Below, in pieces: positions 1-14,877 of a DNA stretch of 64,000 nt. The notes beneath the pieces are model-generated. The model made no database searches, was not told the DNA's origin, and saw only the letters and a program-made list of their open reading frames with translations. Source of the stretch: Epichloe hybrida (Eukaryota > Ascomycota > Sordariomycetes > Hypocreales > Clavicipitaceae); the NCBI GenBank assembly GCA_019022495.1, contig JAFEKR010000014.1:1054001-1118000 (forward strand). Direction: 5' to 3'. Made by a program: the position numbers and the translations under genes. How positions within the stretch are numbered: position 1 is the stretch's first letter; each line of letters begins with the position of its first letter.

Positions 1-1512
1 TTACTTTTAACTATTCCTCTCTAAATAGATAATCCTTTGCCTTTTTCTATAACTTTAGAGGTTTAGCGAGATTAGATTAATAAATAGTCCTTACCTTTCT
101 CTTTAGGTTAAGGTGCAATCTATTTTCTTTATTATAATGCGTGTTAATTACTAAAAAAACCATTTTATAGCTCTTAAAATCCTAATCTCCTAGAAAGAGC
201 TTATAAGGATCTCCTTCCTTAGTCTTCCTAAATTTAGTAAAGAGATCCTTTAGGTCCTAGAGGCTATTAATAAGAGCTTTATTAAGTCCTTTTTTCTTCC
301 TCCTTATTAGTTAAGCGTAAGAAGGAATATTACCTTAAGCTCTCTTTGTTTATAATCTTAAGCTTATTTATATACTTTCTTATATTATTATTCTAAGACT
401 CTTTATAATTTCTAACTATATAGCTAGTAATCCCCTTAAGCCTTCTATATAGGTAGTTAGTCTAGCATTTACTCCTATAGGTTTATCTTATTGCTAGTTT
501 TTCTTTGCTTCTTTTTCTAGCTTAGGTAGTTTATTACCTATTAAGTTATTAATAACTTAGTCCTTAGTATTATATGCTTAGTGTTCTAGAACCTTATAAG
601 GACATTAGCTCTCCTAAGCCCTTATAGTAGTATCCTACTTATTACTTATTAAATCTATTATTATATTACTCTCTTAAGTATGTGAATCTAAAGCGTTTTA
701 CTCCTTCTTGCTTTACTAAGCTTCTAGATTAAGAGTCTCTTACTCTTTAATTATTAGATCTAGTAACAGCTAAGGTATTTAGAGTCTAATTTGCTTATTA
801 AGGTATATAGCTTCTCTTTCCTTTTATTAAGATATTTATAGAGCTTTTACCCCTAAGTTTAAACTCTTATTATAGTTTAACTAAAGTTAGCGCAAGGAAA
901 AGATTTAATTCTTTATCTAATTTAGTATTAATTTTAAGGGATTAGAAATGTCCCTTAAGCTTATTAATTAATAGCTCTATTATGCTCTCCTTTATTAGAT
1001 TATAAAAAATTAACTTATTAAATGTGACATTCCTTGTTATTATAACCTTTCCTAGTCTTAGAATTTAAATACAATATATGTTAGAGGCAGAGTACTTAAT
1101 AAGATATCTAATATAACCCCTAGGATTAGTCTTATAAAACTGTCTATGTTTATTAGCCTTACAATCCCTCTAAAGAGAATAAGCGTGGCAGCTATATGCG
1201 TGTAATCCGCTCTAATCTAGCCTTAAGTTAGCTATAGGCTCCCTAATTAGAAGTTAAGCATTATCTTAGAACTAGATTTCTAGGGTTTCTAATAGTGTTT
1301 TCTACCTAGATTATTAAATAGGACTTATATTATATAAGTACGCTACTACTTATATGCTCTCTAACTATAAGTTTAGTAAAAGCTATATACTTATAAGCAT
1401 TGCATTTAATTATAATATAATTATTTGCCTTACCCTCTCCGTAACTCCATTAGGTTTATAAGTGTATAGAGGCATAAGCTTAAGATTAATGCCTTATAAG
1501 CGTGCCTATGTC
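1..1512. other. Unidentified mutated repeat relic
   Basis: This A+T-rich sequence shows no reading frame I can match to a transposon family on either strand. Its last bases before hAT copy 1 (ataagcgtgcctat) match the motif at 28058-28072 inside the reverse-transcriptase region of Gypsy A2, so at least the right edge may be Gypsy-derived. The rest stays unassigned. Confidence 0.4.
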
Positions 1513-2914
1513 CAGAGTATTGCACTAAAACGTGTAGTGTAGTGTAGTATTTGTAGTGTAGTGTAGTAACTACACTACAAACTACACTACACTACAAACT
1601 ACACTAACTACAAGGAAAAAAAAACTACAATACATTATACTACAAATTTTTTTTCCTAAACTACACTAACTACAAACACTACAAATGTAGTATTAGACTT
1701 TTTATTAGTTATTAGTATTATAAGGATTAAAAGAATACTAGTTATATAAAAGCTTTTATTATTACCTATTTTATTTAATTAGTTATAGAATTTATAAGAT
1801 TATATTATTTTAGTAATTTTACTATAACTAAGTAAGGTTATATATAATATTATACTTTTTTAATAATACTATTTAACTTAATACTTTATTTCCCTAATAT
1901 AACTTAAAGAAAAACCTTCTTATTATATTATTTACTATTTCTATAAATTATTATTATTTATTATTATTACTTATTTTAAAAAAACTATAAAAAAACTACT
2001 AGTAAACTTAATATAAGTAGCTTATTATATCTTATTATAGCTTATAATAGCTTATAATACTAATATTACTAATATTACTAGTATTACTAAGATTACTAAG
2101 ATTACTAAGATTACTAAGATTACTAAGATTACTAAGATTACTAAGATTACTAAGATTACTAAGATTACTAAGATTACTAAGATTACTAAGATTACTAAGA
2201 TTACTAAGATTACTAATTAGTTTAAATAGTAAATAAATAGTTTAAGCTTTTTTTAAGTTCTTATTATATTAATAATAATATTAAAGTACTAAGTATATAT
2301 TCTATTAACTTTTATATATTTATTTAGATTTCTAATTTAATTTAATTATATTAGTTTAGGGTATTTTTTAATTAAATTAATAATAAAAATATAAAATAAT
2401 TAATAATAATAGTAAATAAAATAATTAGAAGGTTTTTCTTAAAGTTATATTAGTAAAATAAAGTAATAAGTATAATAGTATTATTAAAAAGGTATAATAT
2501 TATAAATAACCCTAGTTATAGTAAAATTCTTAAAAAAAAGTAAATATTATAAATTCTATAACTAATTAAGTAAAATAAGTAATAATAAAAGCTTCTATAT
2601 AACTAGCTTTCTTTTAATCCTTATAATAACATTATATAATAAAAAGGCTCACTTTTTTTTTTACTAACACTACATTATAGTTTTTATAGTTAGTGTAGTT
2701 AGTAACTACACTAACTACAAAAAAAAAAAAACTACATTACACTAACTATAAAAAAAAAAAACTACAATACACTACACTATAAAAAAAAAAACTACACTAC
2801 ACTACACTATAAAAAAAAAAAACTACACTACACTAACTATAAGAAAAAAAAACTACACTACAAATACAAATTTTTCCTAAAAACTACACTAACTACACTA
2901 CAAACAATACTCTG
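1513..2914 (+). mobile_element. Non-autonomous hAT-like element, copy 1
   Basis: The element has perfect 10 bp terminal inverted repeats, CAGAGTATTG at the left and CAATACTCTG at the right. Subterminal arrays of TAGTGTAGTG/CACTACACTA follow at both ends, and the interior is A+T-rich and partly palindromic (the aaaaaccttct block near 1910 is repeated inverted near 2430). No transposase is encoded. CAGAG ends are typical of hAT elements, and copies 2 and 4 of the family have the 8 bp target duplications expected of hAT. In this copy the flanks do not match (cctatgtc left, gccgtgat right), and the right end abuts the LTR of Gypsy C exactly. Confidence 0.8.
2083..2215 (+). repeat. ATTACTAAG minisatellite in hAT copy 1
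   Basis: A 9 bp unit, attactaag, is repeated about 14 times head to tail with almost no variation, at the centre of hAT copy 1. Such uniformity inside otherwise decayed sequence points to recent expansion or homogenisation. The equivalent position in copies 2 and 5 holds a different, 10 bp unit. Confidence 0.9.
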
Positions 2915-3381
2915 GCCGTGATACGCGCGCCCATAAACGCGCGTATTCGCGATGATAAGCACAAGGGATATAGGGGATCGCAGGGATAAACAACATAACA
3001 AGGGATAACGATATTAGTTATCTAGGTAAAGGGACTATTTAATCTATAAAGAGATTACCTATAGCTAGATTCTTTTGAGGTTCTTTATGCATGCCTAACT
3101 TTAGATTTTTTTAACTTAAATGCCTAGCGCTACTATAGCCGCCATTGTGTTTACCTTAATAAGATAAATTAATAAGATTATTTCCCTAACTTAACTAAAA
3201 AGTCACTTCTAATCTAATAGACTATTTAATCTAAATTGTCTCTATTCGTAGAGACTAATTTAGCTATTATTATAATTGCTACTATTAAGTTAATTAACCC
3301 TTCTAATGTAAGTAGATATTACTGCTACCTATAACTGTGAGCTAGCATTATGTCTTTTAGGGTGTTATTTTTCGCTTAATA
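2915..3381 (+). repeat. 5' LTR of Gypsy C (first 8 bp missing)
   Basis: It aligns along its length with 14411-14877, beginning gccgtgatacgcgcgcc and ending ttcgcttaata (cttgaca in the 3' copy). It is exactly 8 bp shorter than the 3' LTR because it starts where hAT copy 1 ends. The first ~60 bases retain CpG and GC-rich words, so this part escaped heavy mutation. Confidence 0.85.
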
Positions 3382-6300
3382 AAACTAGTAGAGAAACGCG
3401 GTTTTAAACCCCTAGGACCTTTCCGCTTTCTAGCTAATTTACTACTAACTAAGATTAATTAGAAGCAAGCTAATAATTACGCTCTTAGCTATTACTAAGC
3501 TAACCTACGTAAAGACCCCTTTATTTTACTTTCCTTACACTAAGACATAGATTTAAAGCCTTAACCTAACCTTTGTAATAGTTATAGCACAAAGGAGAAG
3601 CTAGCTAAGCATACTAAGCTAAGGTAGGCTAAGAATACAAACTAGCGTTATATAGAAGCATGGAAAAGAAGACTAGATAGTTTAGAGGTATACCCTATAA
3701 ACACTAGCTAAACCGTTAATCCTTTACTAAAAGTCTTTAAATATAAGGTACTAGGATAGAAAGCGCTGCCTAGTGTTATAGACTATTTAATCTTAGGGCC
3801 TATAGCTAATTTCGCTATTATTTAGCTATACATAGGGGTCTTATAGCTTATTATAAAGAGCTATATAATTATATTAGTAGCCTTTACTTATAGGTTACTT
3901 ATTACTATAAACGCTACCCTATTAAAAGTCTTTCTTTAAGAAATTCTTACTAGTGTTATAATGTTTAGTTAAGTAATTACTCTTTTATAAGATTAATTAA
4001 AAGCAATTTTTACTAAGCCTATATCTAACCTTACACTATCTCACTTCTAATAGCTAAGTAAAGTAAGACTTAGTAAACACCTAAGTTACCTAAAGGACCT
4101 TTAGGACTTACTATTACCTAGTACCCTAGTTACTAGTTAGAAACCACTTAATCCTAAGATAGTTATTAGCCTAGCTTAAACTTAGTTTAATAACCGCTTA
4201 GGTAAAGACCTTAATAATAGAGGTAAGACACCTAGATCTCTTAGAGGGCTTAATATAGAAACCTTTATAAAGCTTCTTAGAGAGACAATAGTGCGTTAAA
4301 CTTCCCTTATTACTATGTAAAATAAGTATAATATTTAGTAGTTTTTAGGGGAAAATGTAGCTGATTTTATTAAGGACTTTAAGGCAAAGATAAAAGCAAT
4401 AGGTATTCCTAAAGCAAATTAGCGTAAGATACTTAAGCGTAATATTAACCTAAAGCTCTAATAGGTGGTTAAAATGCTAACTATATTATAATCTTAAAAG
4501 GAGTCTAAGGAAGAGATACTCTTATAGTTTAATATAACTAGCTAGGATTAAATAGAAAATACTAGAGAATAACTTAAAGACCTTAATCTAATGTAGCTAA
4601 AGACTATTAAGGAAACCTATTACTAGTTACAGAAGTATTATGCTCTAATGTCTAATGCAAACCTAATGGGATAGAAAACTATAATAACCTAGTTTAACTA
4701 TATCTATAAAGCCCTACTAGAACACTTAATCTTAAGCTTTATAGATAGAAAGGGGTTTACTTATAAAGAAATCTTAGTTATGCAGTACAAACCACTTTAG
4801 ATAGCACTTAACGCATATGTTTATACATAACTAGAGCTTAAAAACAGGGACTTAGAATTAGCTAACATAGAAAATCATGCTTTAGGTAAGAAGGACTTTA
4901 GCTTTAAGATATAAACACTATTTAATTAGGCTGCCTTTAATAGTCACTAGGCCGCTTAAAAGAATTACTTAGCACTAGGTAATTTAAATAAGTAAGCTAA
5001 GAAAACTATCTTATTTAATACTAACGTAGGATAATAAAGGGCCCCTAGATTAGCGAAATACTAAGATTAAATAGAAGATCTAATAAAATAACTAGCAGAG
5101 CTAAAAATCATAGTTATAGCCTAGGTAGTAAAGGAAATTAATATAGTAAAGCTACTTAAGGAGAAGTATAGTAACTGCCCTTAATGTTAATAGCAAACTT
5201 ATTAGGCAAACTATATAGGTTTATTTAATCTAGATAAGGAGCGCTATTTTAAAACAAACGCAATATTAGGAAGAGGCTACTAGTTAAACTATTATTACTA
5301 CTATAATAAAGAATCGCATATTGCAATAAAGTGTAATGCTTTAAAATATAATAAGATATTAAAGTTTACTATATATAACCTAGTAGTTTACATTTTAGCT
5401 ATTAGAGATAATATAAGACATTAAATTATATCTTTATTCTTACTTATAAAATTTCTCTCTATTAGTAGCTATGCGCGTAGACTAGCTATGTTCTAGGTTA
5501 AGTACTTTAAGGACTATAAGATCACGTATATAATTCTAAGAATTAAGGAATATAGCCCTTATAGAGAATTAAGCTAGGAAATAACACTAGAAGAATAGGA
5601 AGTATTTAATTAAATAAAGGGTATATTTAATCTAGCAGAATTTTAACCTAAAAGAGAGATTAATATAATGTCTATCTTAAAGCATAAGATATTAGGTATA
5701 GTATTTACTATTACCTTTAAGAAGCTAAGCGTAAGGGAGGAGGAAGATAAAGAGATTATTATAAAGTTTATAGCTATTAGTAAATAGTTAGTAAAACGCC
5801 TAAGGATTAAAGATATTATAGAAGATAAGGTAAAAGACTAGTAACCTCACACTTAACCTATTTAAGATAATTTAGTAATAACTAAGGGTAAGAAAAAGCT
5901 ATTAAACAAAGTTAGATAGAGGATTCTTAATTAATTATATAATAAGGTCTTTTAGAAGAAGGTTAGAGTGCCCTTTTAGGATATCTATTATATCATGCTA
6001 ATACTAGCAGAGGTAGTTAGTAACGAATATCTCTTACAAGCAAAAGGTGTGGAAGATATCCGCTACTATAACAAAGACATATTAGGGCTAGCTCCTCCTT
6101 TAAAAATATTTAGCGTGAAACCAAACCTAAGACTAATTAATCTAGGGAACTAGATTAACTTAATTCTTTAATTAATAAAAGAGACCCTTAAGGAAGATAA
6201 GAAAAATAAAGCTATAGCTAAGAATAGCTTACTAATAACGCTTTTACTAGAGATTAACGTAGCCTTATAGAAACAAATTTAGGAGAGACTAGGAGCTTGC

Positions 6301-9300
6301 TTAGAATAGGGCAAACCTTAGTAAAATTTAATTAATCCTACTTAGATAAACTTTATGCTTAATACGATTTTAGAACTATAAGCTACTATTAATTACCTAT
6401 AAGACTTACTATACCTCTAAGTCTAGCTAGATAACCTAGAAGGGGAGTTTCTCCCTAGGCTTATTAACATAGGATTATAAGGGAATATAATTATAGAAAG
6501 CATAGCTAGGTAACTTAGACTAAGAATTTACCTAATAGATATAATAAACATAATATTATTCTTATTACATAGCATTAAGATAATTAGGGAGGTTTAGATA
6601 AGACTATATCTAGGAAATATCTAGATACTTACTAATTTCTATGTTAGTCTAGACTTAGTTAATATTAGCCTAATTCTTAGAATACTATTTTTTAGACTAT
6701 CCTAGATATAGTTTAATTACTTAAGAAGTAAAGAGCTTTATGCCTAGTACTACTTTAGGGATGTTATTATTATCTTAAGAGTTATAGGAAGCATCTAATA
6801 GTAGTACACTAATAAGCAGCTAGCCTAGTAGCCCTCTATTAATGTTATCTTGTTTAGTTACCTAGAAACAGAGGAAGATTAAATAGTTTATAAAGGGTTA
6901 GAGATAGAAATAGATAATAATAAATAGTTAATTTCTCTTATAATAAGGGAAGGAACTAATATCTTCTAAGAGGTAATTAAGGATATAATAGTAAACCACA
7001 CCTAATGACTTAAAGCGGTTATAAAGGATTTTAAGCCCTAGTAATAACTAAAACCACTTAATCTTATAGTAAACATAATATATAAGCGAAAAGCTAACAA
7101 AATACATCCCTAAGATAACATTCCCTCTAATAGATTAACACTAGAAGGGGACCTAAAATAGAAGACAAAGAAATAGGAAGAGGCTAAGTTATATCTAGAT
7201 ATATCTAGGAAGTATAGCAAATACATTACTAGGAGATTTTACGTAAATCCGTAAGGTTTTAGAATAACCTAGTAACGTTTAGATTAAATAGTTAAAGGGG
7301 TATAGGAATATTTAATATAAGAAGAAGTTAATATTTTTAAGGAAATTCTTTATAACTAAGAAGCAGCGCTAGCCTAGGACTTATTAGAATATAGGAAAGT
7401 TAACCCACTAGTTACGCTACCGTAAGTCATAAAGGTTATTAAACATAAAGTATAGTAAGTAAGCTTAATCCTAATACCTCTTAGGTTATAAGGGAGATTA
7501 GTTAATCTTCTAAAGAAAAAGCTAAAGTATAGACATTTAGAGAAGAGTTATAGCTCTTATAGGAATCCTTATTTTCTTATTATAAAGAAGGACAGAGGGA
7601 TTTGCCTAATTCTATCTGCTATAAAGTATAATAAGGTAATAATATAAGATACGCTAATTCCTTAAGGCGTAGAAGCATTTAGCAAGAGCTTTATAATATA
7701 TAAGATCTTATTAATAGTTAACTTATTATCTAAATATAATTAGGTAATATTAGTAAAGAAAAGTAAGGATATAATAATAATTTTTACTATAATTAGACTT
7801 TTACGGCTTTATTACCTACTATAAGGAGCTACTAACTTAGTAGCTTAGTTTATTAGGATTATTAGACAAATCCTATTTAATTTAATCCCTTACATTTGCG
7901 TACCTTTCCTAGATAACATTGCGGTAAAGGGACTAATAATAACGTACAACAAAGAGAAGATTATGCTAGGAGTACGCAGATATGTAATAGAGCATTTAAT
8001 TAACATTAATAAAGTTTTAGTTAATATTAAGCTCTCTAGTTATATAGCCTTAGTGTCTAAGTTAAAGTTCTACTAGAAATTAGCAAAAATCATAGGATTT
8101 ATATATAAGATAAACAGGCAAAAGCTAACTAAAGCAAAGATTATAAAGATTTTAGACTAGAAGGTTTATTAAGATTAATTAGAAGTATAATCCTTTATTA
8201 GGTTAATAGGAGTTTACTATATCTAGGTAAAACACTACGTATAGAAGGCAAAACCACTAGTGATTTTACTAAGGAAGACAAAGGATTAGGAATAGGGACT
8301 AGAGTAATAAGAAGCTATAGATATCCTAAAGAAGGTAATAATAATAGCCCTAATCCTTGTTTTACTTAATCTTAGACTAGGCTTTAGAGAAATTATACTA
8401 ATGGTTAATATAAGCTTACTTAGATAGGGGGCTGCATTATTATAAATTATTAATGGCAAATAGCATTTAGTTTAATATAAAAGTAGTACTTAGACTATTA
8501 CTAAGGCTAAGTATAATGTAACTAAGTAAGAATATTAAGTAGTTATCTATGCATTAAGAAGACTACAAATTCACCTCTATAGAGTCCTATTTACATTAGA
8601 AACAGACTTGTAAGTTCTTATGCATTAGCTTAATAGCGTAGTTAATAACATGCCTAGAGCTCTTATCACATAATGGATTAGTTATATCCTGCTTTTCGAT
8701 TTCTCTGTATAACACATTCTAGGCGAAAAGAACCGCATTGTAGATGCCTTATCTAGGAAAGGCCCTAGGGCTTTAGATTAATTAGATTAAGAAGTTAAAG
8801 GGGACATTAAAGATTTTATTAACTTATATCTTAATAGCATTAAGATAGAGGAGGATAGCAAGAGAAATTACTCTAAAGAGATATAATAAGTTATTAAATT
8901 CTTAATAACCCTTTAAAGACTAATTAATCTTAGCGTAAAGGACTATAGAAAACTACGTAATAAAGCAAAGAAGTTTTACCTAGAAAAGGGTTATCTTTAA
9001 AAAAGGCTAATAGGAATTATAAAGGGACTAGCGCTAGTTATTAACGTGCCTAAATAATAATAAGTAATTATTAAAGCTATCTATAAGGAACTTAGCTATA
9101 AAGGAGTTAAAGTGGGTTTTTAAGTAATAAAGTAATAATACTAGTAAAAAGGGCTCTAGAATATAGCTTAAGAGATGTTAGCGTGCTATAAGACATATTA
9201 GAAATTCGCGCCTTAGTAACCACAAGAACTTTTAGTACTAGACACGCTAGGGAACCTAATAAGCAAGATCTATATTAACACTTAGTATCTTCTAATTAAT

Positions 9301-12249
9301 CACAAATATAAGTATCTCTTAGAAGCTAGGTATAACCTAACTAGATAGGTGGAGGCTACGCTAGTTAGGAATGCAATAATACTAGCAATTAGGAAGTTCC
9401 TTTCCTCCTTAATTAGTAGATTTAGGCTTTTCCGCTTCGTAATTTACAATAGAGGCCTAGAAATGCAAGGAAACCTTAAAGAAATACTAGTAAATATTAG
9501 CATTATAGGGATTTAGATATCTAGGTATAACCTAAAAGCAAACTCGCCTATTAAAGCTAGACATTAGTCCCTTATATTTACTCTAGTGAAGCTAGGAGAA
9601 TCAAATAGGCAATAGTTAAAGCATCTTAATAAAGCCCTCCTTATAGACTATACCACTGTCTAAGAATTACAAGGAAGTTTGCCTTCTATTTAATCTATAG
9701 ATAGGAGCTAATTCTGCTACTAGAAGTAAAATTCCTAACCTAGAGACTAATTAATTAGGACGCAATCACTTCTAGATAAGACTTATTTAAGGCATAGGTC
9801 TAAATACTTAAAAGGAAAGCTAAGGATATTAAGAAAGTAAGGAAAAAGGTATTAGAGTTTAGGCAGTGCCTTGCAAACTAAACTAATAAGAACTAAGCTA
9901 CTTCTCTTAGGAAAAATTAATTAAAACTAGGGGATCTTATCCTAGTATATAATATCTAAAGGAATATTAATATATCTACCATAAAGAAACTTATAATAAG
10001 GTAAAATAGACTATTTTAAATCCATAAACACGCGCTAGTCTCTAGAGCTTATTACCTACGAATATTAGATAGGATTTACCTCTTAAAAACAATCTTAGGA
10101 GATTATATTAAGAAGTTTATCCTAGACTTAGAAGGCTAGTAAATATTCATAGTAGATAGATAGCTATATACTCCCTAAGGTAGCTAGACAAAGGAAGTAA
10201 CCCCTAATAAGTATAATAAAGAAGTCTTAGCTATTATGCCATTAGTAGCTTAGTATAATATATCTAATTAAATAGTTAATAATTAGCATATAAGCTAGTA
10301 GGAAAGATCTAACTAGGAAGTAATAATCCTTAAGGAAGAAGAAGTTAAACTCCTACCTTAGAGGACTCTATACTATAGGATTAAGGTATAGCTACCTTAA
10401 CTAATAAACAAATAACGCAAGGAGTATATAAAGTACTCTCCTATGCACTAATAGTGTATAGATTAAGAAATGTTTTCTTTATATTTCCTAAGTTTTATTT
10501 CTAAAATACATAAACATTAATTTAAATACTAAAGATTAAGTGATTAAGGCATAGCCTAGTGGCTAAATTATCTATTTTCCTTTATTTACTACCCTTTTTC
10601 CCTAATAATTAACTATATTTTCTTTCCTTTATCTTATATTTATAAGCTATTTAGAAAAGGGAGAGGTATATTAATTACTAGGTAAGGAGAGTTTTTAAAG
10701 TTAATAGAGTTTAGATTAAGTAAAAGGGCTCTTACTACCTCTATAGACTATTCCTTACCTAAGAAAGGAGCTAGAGCTCTTTCTTATAATAACTAAGGAC
10801 AATACCTAGAAGCAAAACGCCACTTATAGCTTACTACACAAGACTTATTCTAGATATAATTACTATAGGCACCTTTATAAACCCTAGGAATTAAAACATA
10901 GCTATAAAATAAAAAGCATATATATTTATTATAGAATGTAATATGCTATATATATAAGTTTAAATAATTAAAATAGAAGATACTATTTAATCTTCTATAC
11001 ATAGACACTAGTAAGGCCTAATAACGCTTAGGATGCTAAGAAAAAGCGTGTAAAAAATACCTATTAGAATAAGCCACTTCTATAGGAATAAGAACCTAGT
11101 AGTAATAACTATTTTTAATAGTAAGGGCTAAAGCACTATTAGCCTTAGTGTAGCTCCTTATAAACTCCTTTAAGAGGTTTGTCTTTCTTATAGCTATAAT
11201 AAGGTAAGGAGGAGCTCCCTTAGGGACGTTATTATTATTATTAGTAACGTGAAGAGAAATCTCTGCGTATATTAGAACACTGCCATAGCTAATGTTAATC
11301 CCACTACACACCTAGAATACAAATAGAAACTTATACTATAGTAATAATAACTATTAGCAAATGTTAATCATAGGATTAAATAGCTTCTAAACTTACATAA
11401 TCTTTACTAATAAAAGAAGGGCAAAATTTAGCATAATTAGACTAATTAAGAGTCTTTATTAATAAAAGCTTATGCTCTAGAACACTTGCCCTTATAATAG
11501 CGGTGACGTTAGGGAGTCTCTAATAAGCTAAATTAAGGGATTCCGCTATAATTAATTAGTTATAAGAAATAAGGGTTTAAGAGAGAAAGAGAAAAGAAAA
11601 AGAGGGCTAGGAATTAAGTCTATAAAGACACTACCTAAATAACAGATAGTAATAACTAGTAAGCAATAGCTACTAATAACTAATTTATAACACCATAAAG
11701 GTGTAAATCACAGAAGCCTGCTAACCTCTAAGGGGCACCTGTAAATAGCTGCTAATAACTGTTTACATAGCTAATAAGGACTATAAGAGTAAGGCTAAGA
11801 CTATAGGAACTATTTAATCTTACTAATCTCTATATTATTACACTACTTAGACCTTAAAAGCACTTACCCTTTACTATCTATCTATATCTCTTTTCCCCTC
11901 TCTTATTACTCTAACCTAGCTTTATTAAGTAAGCTACTATTCTCTATTTTTCCTTTTAAAAACATACTATTAATAATTATACTATTCAATCTAGTTAAGA
12001 AATAGCTAATTATAAAGAAAATATAGTTAATAAAAGTGCTTATACTAATATAAATAGTAGTACTATTATATACTTTACTTATAGTAAATATCTTATGCTA
12101 TTCTATATCTATATTCTAATCTATAGAACTAAGGGTTCTTTCTTTAGAGATAAAGAGGGAAGCACTATAAAGCTTAACCTAGTTAACCTCTATAGTTAGT
12201 AGCCTTCGCTATTCTATCTAAGATAAAGCTAGCTATAACCCTTAACTAG

Positions 12250-13950
12250 GTTTAAAGTCTATTAAGATAGTAATAACTTTAACTAGGTAATGCTAATTAA
12301 AATAGGGTAAGATTAGTTAAGCTAGCAAAACCATTTAATAAATATCTATAAATTCCTAAGAAAAGCCTATAAGACGCTAAGTAAAGACTAGCTTAACTAG
12401 TTTAAACTAATTGCTATAGGTAAGATTATTATACGTAGCCTTAAAGCAATAGTAGCTATGCTACTGCAAATGGTTATAATTAAGCTAACAGAAGATTTTA
12501 ACTTAAACACTTTATAGTAATTAATTAGTTTAAAAGCTAGAAGACTTTATTCTAACTACTAGCCTATTAATATTAAGTATAGTTTAAAGTATAACCCTAT
12601 TAACCTCCACTTAGACATAAGCTATTAATGCCTTATTATAGGATTTGCATTCTTTATAAACCACTAGATATGCTTTCTATTTAATTAAAAGTAAGGGTAG
12701 CTTTACTACTTTAATAGCATAGAGAAGGGGCAAGTAATAAGGTTTACTAATTTTACTATAGGATAGGGGCAGATTATATAGCTACTAAACTACCTATATA
12801 ATTTTAAAGTAATTATAGTTCTAGCAACAAAATAAAAAGGGAACTAGAAGTATAGATATGCTTATCTAGGGTTTCTATTATAAGCGATTTATTACTAAGT
12901 TAGACACTAAGCACTTAATTTGCTTTCTAAAGACTAAAACACACTAAACTAATATAATATTAAATTTAAATAGTTACATATGTTTAGTAGGGATTTAAGC
13001 ATTAGTTATTACTTTAAGCTCTATTTAAGAGACTAAATAATTACTAATAATGTCCTAGACTTAAGGTATAGTTATGCTAGAGCTCTTATAAGAACTATAA
13101 GAGTCCTATAAGACATAGCTATAAATAAATTAGGAGTTAAAGACTAGTTACCTAGGGAGTTATCCTACTAGAAGGACTTTAACCTCTAATACCTAATATA
13201 TAATATAATAAAGCGCTAGCTACCTTATTTTGTAACCTAAATAATTAGTGGAGGTCTACCTATTAGTATAGTAATTATAGCCTAGGAGAATAAAGTTAGT
13301 AATAAAAACTAACTAATTAAATAGTATACTAAAATAGCGTAAAGTAATAGACTTTATATCTAGGATTATTAGTAGCCTATTACACATACCTTTACTAAGG
13401 ATCCTAAAGTCTTTAATATTAGTATCTAAGAGATATTATAAGAATAGGAAACGTAAATATAATAGGACATAGATAATAAGTATTAATAGGAAACTAAGGA
13501 ATAAAGATTAAGTAAAAGGGTAAGTTCCTAGGCATTATAAGAGTCCTTATTAGGACTATTATCTTTAACTAGACATAAAGAGATACTATAGTCTTTAGCT
13601 ACAAAACTTAAGGCACTCTAGTAAGGCAAGTAGGGATAAATATATAGTATTATAGACTAAACTCTTTAATAATAGTAAGTAGTAACTAATAAGTTATTCT
13701 AGATAGATATTAAGGATTAGCTAAGGTTATAGTAAATCTATAGAGTTATTAAGGAGGACTAGGTATATAACTATAGAACTCTAGTTAAGTAAGTAAAAGA
13801 GAACACTATATGCCGCCCCCTTAGAGACATAGGATAAGCTATAATAATTAATCTTTTTCCTTTTCTTAAGTTAGAATAAGTAGCTTAAAGGAAAATAGTT
13901 ACGCTACTACTAATATTATTTACATATGCTTTAGTAATACTACCTAGCTT
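12250..13950 (+). pseudogene. Extra coding relic downstream of Gypsy C integrase
   Basis: On the plus strand, the same sense as pol, a long frame interrupted almost only by TAG/TAA (former Gln/Trp) can be read. It has protein-like composition: a Cys-containing finger-like stretch near 12620-12680 (SYQCLI followed by GFAF), then QVRHQALNLLSKD near 12890 and ARALIRTIRVLQD near 13080. It lies between integrase and the 3' LTR, where Gypsy elements normally have little coding sequence. The start resembles a C2H2-like or OrsD-like recruitment of a host gene, but that assignment is only a guess. Frame continuity was judged by eye. Confidence 0.5.
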
Positions 13951-14402
13951 AGTTTCCTACGGAATATAGCTAGGGATTATTAAAGCTTACTAATAAGAGA
14001 AAAGGCATACTATAGGATTAATTAATTAATATAAGGATTAGGGAAAGAGAGTAAGATAGCGAGATTTAAAGTAACCTGCGCTACGCACTCCCTTACTAAT
14101 ATTACCTATTACTTGCCTATAAACACTAAAGACACTAAAGCTCTCTAGGGAAATAAAAAATCTAGGTCTCTAGCTAGGGAGGTTTCTTTTCTATCTTCTC
14201 TTTTTTTTTTTCTTTCTTTACTATCCTTTTATTTTTCTTATAAAAGCTTTAGACCTATGTGTGCTAGATTAAATAATGCCTTCCCTTAAAACATAGCACC
14301 TTGCTATTAGTCACGCTTAAGAACACTTTAGTTATTACCCTTTTTTTTTTTTTTACTGTTTTCCCTTTCCTAGGGGCTAGGAAAGGAAAACAGTTAGGGA
14401 GG

Positions 14403-14877
14403 TGTTATATGCCGTGATACGCGCGCCTATAAACGCGCGTATTCGCGATAATAAGCATAAGGGATATAGGGGATCGCAGGGATAAATAACACAATAAGGG
14501 ATAACAATATTAGTTATCTAGGCAAAGGGACTATTTAATCTATAAAGAGATTACCTATAGCTAAATTCTTTTAAGGTTCTTTATGCATGCCTAACTTTAG
14601 ATTTTTTTAACTTAAATGCCTAGCGTTACTATGGCTACTATTGTGTTTACCTTAACAAGATAAATTAATAAGATTATTTCCCTAACTTAACCGAAAAGTC
14701 ACTTCCAATCTAATAGACTATTTAATCTAAATTGTCTCTATTCGTAGAGATTAATTTAGCCATTGTTATAATCACTACTATTAAGTTAATTAACCCTTCT
14801 AACGTAAGTAAACGTCACCGCTACCTACGACCGTAGGCTAGCATCGTGTCTTTTGGGGTGTTGTTTTCCGCTTGACA
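14403..14877 (+). repeat. 3' LTR of Gypsy C
   Basis: This 475 bp repeat begins TGTTATATGCCGTGATACG and ends GCTTGACA, giving the usual TG...CA boundaries. It is preceded by a purine-rich tract (gctaggaaaggaaaacag then ggagg), the expected plus-strand primer. Its partner is 2915-3381. The differences between the two are mostly C/T or G/A, as expected of RIP acting after insertion. Confidence 0.87.

Larger units (their letters stand above)
2915..14877 (+). mobile_element. Ty3/Gypsy retrotransposon C (RIP-dead)
   Basis: Two related sequences of 467 and 475 bp bracket 11 kb of internal sequence on the plus strand. Reading stops as former Gln/Trp/Arg, the order is a gag-like region with a zinc knuckle near 5290-5340 (Cys...His...Cys spacing), reverse transcriptase about 7530-7960 (a degraded active site reads FLDNIAV where FLDDI is expected), RNase H ending about 8760 with a legible HILGEKNRIVDALSRKG motif, and integrase about 9060-9750. 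Pol order RT-RNaseH-IN places it in Ty3/Gypsy. A purine-rich tract (about 14380-14402) lies just before the 3' LTR. The 4.2 kb between integrase and 3' LTR is far longer than usual for the family and carries a further coding relic. The element is dead. Confidence 0.88.
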